Positions 1 to 6,552 of a stretch of 6,552 nt of DNA are shown one piece after another (position 1 is the first letter of the stretch; each line of letters opens with the position of its first letter). The notes beneath the pieces were generated by a model. That model was not told the DNA's origin. It searched no databases and saw only the letters and a program-made list of their open reading frames with translations. Both the position numbers and the translations under genes were made by a program. Origin of the DNA: Actinomycetota bacterium (GTDB taxonomy: Bacteria; Actinomycetota; Actinomycetes; Actinomycetales; Angustibacteraceae). The stretch lies in the NCBI GenBank assembly GCA_014377795.1, contig JACMOY010000458.1, positions 1 to 6,552 on the forward strand. Reading direction: 5' to 3'.

Positions 1-990
1 AACCAGAGCCTCATAGCCCCCGACGCACGCAGCCACCACAGTCCCGGCGGCCGCGACGAGGCCCACCGCCTGCCGACCGAGCGGGTCGTCACCGTCACCG
101 AGGTCGTCGAGCCCGATCAGCCGCACGCCCGGCAGTGCGGCCACCAGTGGCTCGACGGTGCGCGGCAGCGAGAGGTCGACCAGGGTGAGGGCCCGGCCCA
201 GCACCCGCTCCCCCGCCGACGTCTGGACGTCTTGCAGGCACACCAGGTCGGCGCTGGCGGACGTCGCGCAGATCACCAGGTCGGCCTCGGCCAGAACCGC
301 CACCAGGTCCGCGAGGTCACGCACCCGCGTCGCCGGCACGAGCCGCGCGGCGCGCTCGCGGTCGCGGGCGACGACCGTCGCGCGCAGGCCGGTAGCGGCG
401 AGCCGGTCGACGGCGGCGGCCGCCATCCGGCCCGCACCCACCACAGCGACCACCGGGGTGGTGCCCGGTGCGAGGGTCGCGAGTCCGACGTCGACGGCGC
501 GGCAGGCCAGTGACCTGCCCTGCCCTCCGAGCGACGTGCGCTCGCGGACGTCGCGACCGCAGCGCAGCGCGCTGCTGAACAGCCGGGTCAGCACCGGCCC
601 GGCTGCTGCCAGATCGTTTGCCTCGGCCAGCGCCGCGCGCACCTGCCCGTGGATCTCGGGCTCGCCCAGGACGCGCGAACGCAGCCCGCCCGCCACGGCG
701 AACAGGTGCCGCGGCACCTGGTCACCGACCCGCCCCTGCGCCACCCCGGCGAGGTCGGCAGGGGCGACGCCGCAGTGCCCGGCGAGCACCTGCACGAGCA
801 CTTCGTGCGCGAACGTCCCGGCGACGTACAGCTCGGTGCGGCTGCACGTCGACAGGACGACCGCCTCGGTGCACCCGGCGTCCAGCAGGGCCGTGAGCAG
901 CGGGTGGCACCCCCCGGGCCGGACGGCGGCCCGCTCGAGCAGCGCCAGGGGGGCGCTCTCGTGCGAGAGGCCCAGCATCTGCAGCGGCAT
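1..990 (-). CDS. hemA: Glutamyl-tRNA reductase (HemA), 5' part; 3' end beyond the left edge
   Basis: Cytoplasmic enzyme that reduces glutamyl-tRNA(Glu) with NADPH to glutamate-1-semialdehyde, the first committed step of C5 tetrapyrrole (haem, sirohaem, cobalamin) synthesis. The 330 visible residues read in one frame with no stop. Seen: the family start GLSHESAPLALLERAA (residues 7-22); the catalytic loop STCSRTELY with the nucleophile at Cys49; HLFAVAGGL (95-103), RVLGEPEIHGQVRAA (106-120) and RLFSSALRCGRDVRERT (136-152); the NADPH-binding motif VVGAGRM (183-189); then LVDLSLPRTVEP and the LIGLDDL stretch that ends the nucleotide domain. The last residues enter the linker to the C-terminal dimerisation helices, so roughly a quarter of the protein is missing. 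The ATG is chosen because family homology begins there and a strong GGGAGGG Shine-Dalgarno lies just upstream. Oddities: the usual TCNR is TCSR, and GLDSxVLGExQILGQV is changed at several places. Family assignment is secure; a divergent paralogue cannot be excluded. Confidence 0.9.
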   Translation of the reverse strand, partial: MPLQMLGLSHESAPLALLERAAVRPGGCHPLLTALLDAGCTEAVVLSTCSRTELYVAGTFAHEVLVQVLAGHCGVAPADLAGVAQGRVGDQVPRHLFAVAGGLRSRVLGEPEIHGQVRAALAEANDLAAAGPVLTRLFSSALRCGRDVRERTSLGGQGRSLACRAVDVGLATLAPGTTPVVAVVGAGRMAAAAVDRLAATGLRATVVARDRERAARLVPATRVRDLADLVAVLAEADLVICATSASADLVCLQDVQTSAGERVLGRALTLVDLSLPRTVEPLVAALPGVRLIGLDDLGDGDDPLGRQAVGLVAAAGTVVAACVGGYEALV

Positions 991-993
991 GAG

Positions 994-1000
994 CCCTCCC
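994..1000 (-). promoter_or_regulatory. Shine-Dalgarno of hemA
   Basis: GGGAGGG on the minus strand, 3 nt before the ATG at 990. It is a near-perfect anti-16S match and supports that start. It shows hemA is translated from a leadered mRNA, unlike the apparently leaderless genes elsewhere in the window. Confidence 0.7.
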
Positions 1001-1006
1001 GTCAAA

Positions 1007-1021
1007 CGTCCGGACCGGACG
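1007..1021. repeat. 15-bp palindrome upstream of hemA
   Basis: CGTCCGG-A-CCGGACG: two perfect 7-bp arms around one base, ending 6 nt upstream of the hemA Shine-Dalgarno and 16 nt upstream of its ATG. It could be a dimeric repressor operator or a small 5'-UTR structure near the ribosome site. It does not resemble the AT-rich Rex operator known upstream of hemA in Streptomyces. No transcription start can be fixed for hemA here: no TANNNT hexamer is visible on the minus strand between 1070 and 1000. A TTGACG at 1076-1071 is the only -35-like element, and the octamer GTTTGACG that contains it recurs at 1007-1000. Confidence 0.4.
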
Positions 1022-1108
1022 GCGCGGCCCGTCGTCGTCACGCAAGGGAACAGGGGCAGCGCAACACCAGCGTCAAACGGCCGACGCGACGCCGCGACCG
1101 GGTCCCGG

Positions 1109-1114
1109 CAGACT
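1109..1114 (+). promoter_or_regulatory. Possible -10 element for a leaderless transcript of the 131-aa gene
   Basis: CAGACT, a partial match to TANNNT, ends 6 nt before the ATG at 1121. That spacing would put transcription initiation at the start codon. No convincing Shine-Dalgarno precedes this ATG, and no -35 is visible. This is inference from spacing and from a similar layout at two other starts in the window. Confidence 0.3.
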
Positions 1115-1120
1115 GGGCGA

Positions 1121-1516
1121 ATGATCTCCGTCGAGCTCGCGAGGGCCCTGCGCGTGGCCGGCCTGGACTGGACGCCGGCCCCGGGCGACCGCTTCGTCGT
1201 CCCCGACCGCGACATGGACCAGGACGTGTTCGTCATCAGCGACATGGCGATCGACGTGCACCACTTCCGCTCAGGCACCGTCATCGGCTTCAACGGCACC
1301 ACCGAGTGGGCGTTGGACAGCATCGAGCAGGGGGCCGTCGTGTGGCTGCCGCGCGAGAGCCAGCTGCGCGACCTGCTCGGCGAGGGCTTCGTGCGGCTCG
1401 AGCGGTCGCTCGACGGGTACGCCGTCGTCGCGGCGAAGGACGAGGTGCTGGTGCGTCACCACGACACCGACGTCGAGCAGGCGTACGCTCGCGCCGTGCT
1501 GGCCCAACTGCGCTGA
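1121..1516 (+). CDS. Conserved actinobacterial protein of unknown function, 131 aa
   Basis: Function unknown. A small, soluble, acidic protein with no signal peptide, membrane segment or cysteine. It opens with MISVELARALRVAGLDWTP and carries the block PGDRFVVPDRDMDQDVFV (21-38), then SDMAIDVH (40-47), GFNGTTEWALDSI (56-68), WLPRESQLRDLL (75-86), and an acidic C-terminal segment ending in a helix-like EQAYARAVLAQLR. From memory, close relatives are widespread in actinobacteria and are often labelled 'pilus assembly protein CpaE'. That label looks wrong here: CpaE is a much longer protein with a P-loop-type ATPase domain, and no such motif is present, nor any pilus gene nearby. The ATG at 1121 is chosen because the conserved sequence starts there; the frame stays open further left only because it runs antisense to hemA. 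The gene is divergent from hemA and ends 12 bp from the convergent fabI. Confidence 0.85.
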   Translation: MISVELARALRVAGLDWTPAPGDRFVVPDRDMDQDVFVISDMAIDVHHFRSGTVIGFNGTTEWALDSIEQGAVVWLPRESQLRDLLGEGFVRLERSLDGYAVVAAKDEVLVRHHDTDVEQAYARAVLAQLR

Positions 1517-1528
1517 CCGGTCAGACCC

Positions 1529-2290
1529 TTACTGCCCCATGGCGTGCACGCCGCCGTCGACGTGCACGATCTCACCGGTGGTGGCCGGGAACCAGTCCGA
1601 CATCAGGGCCACGCACGCGCGGGCGGCGGGCTCGGCGTCCCTGACGTCCCAGCCCAGGGGCGCCCGGGTGTCCCACACCTGCTCGAACGCCTCGAAGCCC
1701 GGGATGCTCTTGGCGGCGGTGGTGCGCACCGGCCCGGCCGCGACCAGGTTGCAGCGGATGCCCTTCGGCCCCAGCTCGCGCGCGCAGTACCGCGACGTCG
1801 ACTCGAACGCGGCCTTGGCGACGCCCATCCAGTCATAGACCGGCCAGGCGAACTTCGCGTCGAAGGTCAGACCCACGACGCTGCTGCCCGATGCCATCAG
1901 CGGCAGTGCTGCGACCGCCAATGCTTTGAGCGAGTAGGCCGATACGTGCACCGCGGTCGCCACGTCCTCCCACGGCGCCGTCATGAAGTCGAACGCGCCC
2001 TTGGGGGCGAAGCCGATCGAGTGCAGCACTCCGTCCAGACCGTCGACGTGCTCGACCAGCCGCTCGGCCAGGGTGTCGAGGTGCTCGGTGTCCTGCACGT
2101 CGAGCTCGATGACCGGGGCCGGCTGCGGCAGCCGCTTGGCGATCGTCTGGGTGATCTTCATGGTGCGCCCGAACGATGTCAGCACCACCTGTGCGCCCTC
2201 GTCCTGCGCCAGCCGCGCGACGTGGAACGCGATGGACGAGTCCATCAGCACGCCGGTCACCAGCAGCCGCTTGCCCTCGAGCAGACCCAT
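1529..2290 (-). CDS. fabI: Enoyl-[acyl-carrier-protein] reductase, NADH type (FabI/InhA)
   Basis: Catalyses the last reduction of each type II fatty acid elongation cycle, trans-2-enoyl-ACP to acyl-ACP, in the cytoplasm, probably with NADH. The 253 residues form one short-chain dehydrogenase domain closest to actinobacterial InhA. Seen: the FabI-type dinucleotide loop TGVLMDSSIAFHVA (12-25), the adenine-site LDVQD (63-67), HSIGFAPKG (90-98) with Ser91 at the InhA Ser94 position, F143, the catalytic pair Tyr152 and Lys159 in YDWMGVAK, LVAAGPVRT (182-190), and the C-terminal DWFPATTGEIVHVDGG. The substrate-loop segment between GPVRT and WDTRAP is 15 residues, about 10 shorter than I recall for M. 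tuberculosis InhA, as in non-mycolate actinobacteria. The ATG lies 1 nt after the fabG stop, with an AGGG/GGGG purine run about 7-15 nt upstream inside fabG, so translation is probably coupled. The isoniazid/triclosan target family is a family-level statement, not tested here. Confidence 0.96.
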   Translation of the reverse strand: MGLLEGKRLLVTGVLMDSSIAFHVARLAQDEGAQVVLTSFGRTMKITQTIAKRLPQPAPVIELDVQDTEHLDTLAERLVEHVDGLDGVLHSIGFAPKGAFDFMTAPWEDVATAVHVSAYSLKALAVAALPLMASGSSVVGLTFDAKFAWPVYDWMGVAKAAFESTSRYCARELGPKGIRCNLVAAGPVRTTAAKSIPGFEAFEQVWDTRAPLGWDVRDAEPAARACVALMSDWFPATTGEIVHVDGGVHAMGQ

Positions 2291-2291
2291 G

Positions 2292-4062
<1,771 letters not shown>

Positions 4063-4066
<4 letters not shown>

Positions 4067-5571
4067 CGCGCGAGGTCGACGCCGACTTCACCGCCCTGCC
4101 CCTGGCGGCACTGGCGGACGCGGCGCTGCAGCGGGCGCGTGACCTCGGCGCCGAGCACGCCGACCTGCGGGTCGAGCGCGTCCGGCGCAGCGACCTGCGG
4201 CTGCGTGATGGGCAGCTGTCGGGCGCCGGGGACGGCACCGACACCGGGCTCGCCGTCCGCGTCGTGCTGGACGGCACCTGGGGGTTCTGCGCCGCGTCCG
4301 ACCTGACCACGGCGTCCGCCGTCACCGCGGCCGAGCAGGCGGTGGCCATGGCGCGGGTGTCGCAGCCGCTGTCGACCGAGCGGGTGGAGCTCGCCACCGA
4401 GCCCGCGCACACCGGGCAGTGGGTCTCGTCGTACGCGATCGACCCGTTCGACGTACCTGTCGCCGACCAGCAGGCGCTGCTCGAGGACTGGTCGCGGCGG
4501 CTGATCGCCGACGGCGTCGACCACGTCGACGCCGAGGTCGACGCGGTCAAGGAGCAGAAGCTGTACGCCGACCTGGCCGGCACCTTCACCGTCCAGCAGC
4601 GCGTCCGGGTGCAGCCGGCGGTGACCGTTGTGGTCAGCAGCAGCGAGGGCATCGAGACGATGCGCAGTCTCGCGCCACCGGTGGGCCGCGGCTGGGAGTA
4701 CCTCGCCGGCACTGCGGCACAGGGGGTCTGGGACTGGGACGGCGAGCTCACGCAGCTGCCGGCGCTGGTCGTCGAGAAGCTGAAGGCCCCCTCCGTCGAG
4801 CCCGGCCGGTACGACCTGGTGATCGACCCGAGCAACCTGTGGCTGACGATCCACGAGTCCATCGGGCACGCCACCGAGCTCGACCGCGCCCTGGGTTACG
4901 AGGCCGCGTACGCCGGCACCTCGTTCGCCACGCACGACCAGCTCGGCACCCTGCGCTACGGCAGCGAGCTGATGAACGTCACCGGCGACCGCACCGTCGA
5001 GCATGGCCTGGCCACCACCGGCTGGGATGACGAGGGCGTTGCCACGCAGGCGTTCGACCTGGTCCGCGCGGGCACGCTCGTCGGCTACCAGCTGGACCGG
5101 CGCGTCGCCCGGCTCACCGGCGTCGAGCGCTCGAACGGCTGCGCCTTCGCCGACTCCCCCTCGCACGTGCCCATCCAGCGGATGGCCAACGTCAGCCTGC
5201 AGCCCGCCCCCGACGGGCCGACCACGGCCGACCTGATCGCCGGGGTCGAGCGCGGCGTCTACGTCGTGGGCGACAAGTCGTGGTCGATCGACATGCAGCG
5301 CTACAACTTCCAGTTCACCGGCCAGCGGTTCTACTCGATCGTCGACGGGCGGCTCGCCGGCATGGTGAAGGACCTCGCCTACCAGGCGACGACCACCGAC
5401 TTCTGGGGCTCGATGGCTCGCGTCGGCGGGCCGTCGACCTGGGTGCTCGGCGGGGCCTTCAACTGCGGCAAGGGCCAACCGGGCCAGGTGGCCGCCGTCA
5501 GCCACGGCTGCCCCAGCGCCCTGTTCACCGGGGTGCGCGTGATCAACACCACCGCCGAGGGCTCATCGTGA
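4063..5571 (+). CDS. tldD: Metalloprotease TldD
   Basis: Catalytic subunit of the TldD/TldE zinc protease, a cytoplasmic hetero-oligomer that degrades unstructured peptides. In Escherichia coli it matures microcin B17 and degrades the CcdA antitoxin. The 502 residues match the family length. Seen: an N-terminal domain opening FTALPLAALADAALQRAR and GAEHADLRVERVR, DGTWGF, and APPVGRGWEYL; then the catalytic domain with DPSNLWLTIHESIGHATELD, whose HExxxH is His264-Glu265...His269; TTDFWGSM; and GGAFNCGKGQPGQ with Cys468, the probable third zinc ligand. The start is GTG, read from the 4-nt overlap GTGA with the oxidoreductase stop; the sequence before it is that gene's coding region in another frame. 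No clear Shine-Dalgarno is visible, so initiation probably depends on termination-reinitiation. It overlaps tldE by 4 nt. The physiological substrate is unknown; no RiPP precursor or toxin-antitoxin pair is in the window. Confidence 0.95.
5557..5561 (+). promoter_or_regulatory. Shine-Dalgarno of tldE
   Basis: GAGGG inside the end of tldD, 6 nt before the GTG at 5568. It supports the GTG as the start of tldE and lets the gene initiate by itself as well as by coupling. Confidence 0.55.
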
Positions 5572-6552
5572 GCAGCGCACCCGCTGAGCTCGCCGAGCGC
5601 GCCGTCGCCGCCGCGACCGGCCCGTGCGTCGTCCTGGTCGACGTCACCAGCACCGCCAACCTGCGCTGGGCCGCCAACACCCTCACCACCAACGGCCTCA
5701 CCAGCGCGTACGACGTCACGGTCGTCGCCGTCCACGACGGGACGCGCGCGGGTGTCGTCAGCCGCGCCGGGGTGCGGCCGGACGACGTCGCCGGGCTGGT
5801 CGCCGACGCCGAGGCGGCCGCCCGGCTGGCCGCCCCGTCGCAGGACGCCGCACCCCTGGCCGGCGGCGCGGCCCAGGACTCCTTCGGCGAACCGCCCGCC
5901 GCGGTGACGCCGTCCGACCTCGGGCACCTGGCCGACGCGCTGGGCGCGGCGTTCGACGGCGCCCGCTCGGCCGGGCACGAGCACTTCGGGTACGCCGAGC
6001 AGGTGGCGCGCAGCACCTACCTCGCCACCAGCACCGGCATCCGGCTGCGTCACGTGCAGCCCATGGCGCTGGTGCAGCTGAACGGCAAGAGCGCCGGCCG
6101 CACCCGGTCGGCCTGGGCGGGCACCGGTGCGCGGTCGCTGGACGCCGTCGACGTGGCGGCACTGGCGGCCGAGGTCACCGAGCGGCTGGGCTGGCAGGTG
6201 CGCCGGGTCGAGCTCGGTGCGGGCCGCTACGACACGGTGCTGCCGCCGAGCGCGGTCGCCGACCTGATGGTCCACGCCTACGAGTCCGCCGACGCCCGCA
6301 CCGCGCACGAGGGCCGATCGGTGTTCGGTCACTGCGGTGGCGGCACCCGGGTCGGCGACCGGCTGAGCGAGGTGCCGCTGACCCTGCGCAGTGACCCTGG
6401 CCACCCTGAGCTGACCTGTGCCGCCACGGTGCTCACGACCTCCAGCGGCCTGCTCGGTCCGGTGTTCGACAACGGACTGCCCATCGGTGCGAGCACCTGG
6501 ATCGACTCGGGGACGCTCCGCGCGCTGCCGGGGACCCGGCACTCAGCGGGTC
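5568..6552 (+). CDS. tldE: TldD-related protein TldE (PmbA), 5' part; 3' end beyond the right edge
   Basis: Partner subunit of TldD, needed for protease activity but without its own metal site. There are 328 codons in the window in one open frame; the family is about 450 aa, so over a quarter is missing. Seen: STANLRWAANTLTTNG (28-43), a typical TldE N-terminal block; TSTGIRLRHVQP (from 154); SAGRTRSAWAG; the ELGAGRYDTVLPPSAVADLM segment; GGGTRVGDRLSEVPLTLRSDP; and VFDNGLP (299-305). Where TldD has HESIGH, this protein has YESADA (from Tyr238), so the HExxxH is absent as expected for TldE. The GTG start lies in the 4-nt GTGA overlap with tldD, with GAGGG 6 nt upstream. Co-translation suits assembly of the two subunits. 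Confident call; only the missing C-terminus is unseen. Confidence 0.93.
   Translation, partial: MSSAPAELAERAVAAATGPCVVLVDVTSTANLRWAANTLTTNGLTSAYDVTVVAVHDGTRAGVVSRAGVRPDDVAGLVADAEAAARLAAPSQDAAPLAGGAAQDSFGEPPAAVTPSDLGHLADALGAAFDGARSAGHEHFGYAEQVARSTYLATSTGIRLRHVQPMALVQLNGKSAGRTRSAWAGTGARSLDAVDVAALAAEVTERLGWQVRRVELGAGRYDTVLPPSAVADLMVHAYESADARTAHEGRSVFGHCGGGTRVGDRLSEVPLTLRSDPGHPELTCAATVLTTSSGLLGPVFDNGLPIGASTWIDSGTLRALPGTRHSAG

Noticed and set aside
158..1120. Upstream extension of the 131-aa gene's frame
   Set aside because: It lies antisense to hemA and reads as Arg/Ser/Ala-rich shadow sequence; conserved sequence begins at 1121.
991..1120. Rex-type redox operator in the hemA upstream region
   Set aside because: I looked for a TTGTGNN...NNCACAA-like site because hemA is a Rex target in Streptomyces; nothing similar is present.
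1513..1524. 12-bp palindrome CTGACCGGTCAG at the stop codon between the convergent genes
   Set aside because: There is no loop and any RNA stem would be only about 4 bp, with no U-tract. It is too weak to call a bidirectional terminator.
5379..6542. 387-codon minus-strand frame opposite tldE
   Set aside because: Shadow of tldE: Gly/Arg/Val-rich, no recognisable domain, while the plus strand shows many TldE motifs.

Overview
This is an ordinary stretch of chromosome from a high-GC actinobacterium. The evidence is the very GC-rich sequence with G/C-rich third codon positions, the InhA-type enoyl-ACP reductase paired with FabG, GTG starts, 4-base GTGA gene overlaps, and starts that sit 6-7 bases after a -10-like hexamer, as in leaderless actinobacterial transcripts. 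The shorter substrate-loop region of the enoyl reductase argues against a mycobacterium. I cannot name the genus.

Layout, left to right. (1) Positions 1-990, minus strand: 5' part (330 codons) of hemA, glutamyl-tRNA reductase, running off the left edge. (2) Positions 991-1120: a 130-bp divergent intergenic region with the hemA Shine-Dalgarno, a 15-bp palindrome just upstream of it, and a possible leaderless promoter for the next gene. (3) Positions 1121-1516, plus strand: a 131-aa conserved actinobacterial protein of unknown function. (4) Positions 1529-3026, minus strand: a two-gene fabG-fabI operon with 1 nt between the genes, like fabG1-inhA of Mycobacterium tuberculosis. It converges on gene 3 with a 12-bp gap. 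(5) Positions 3027-3091: a 65-bp divergent promoter region. (6) Positions 3092-6552, plus strand: a zinc-independent quinone oxidoreductase, tldD and tldE (cut by the right edge), each joined to the next by a GTGA overlap, so almost certainly one transcript.

How the genes work together. FabG reduces 3-ketoacyl-ACP and FabI reduces enoyl-ACP, the two reductive steps of type II fatty acid elongation. TldD and TldE form a hetero-oligomeric zinc protease in which TldD carries the HExxxH site and TldE does not. HemA starts C5 tetrapyrrole synthesis. The oxidoreductase has no obvious functional tie to TldD/E beyond co-transcription.

I found no RNA gene, mobile element, CRISPR array, RiPP precursor or novel defence-like system. 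The points most worth a second look are a 13-bp perfect inverted repeat inside the oxidoreductase gene, a divergent HemA with changes in its signature motifs, and a recurring leaderless promoter arrangement.
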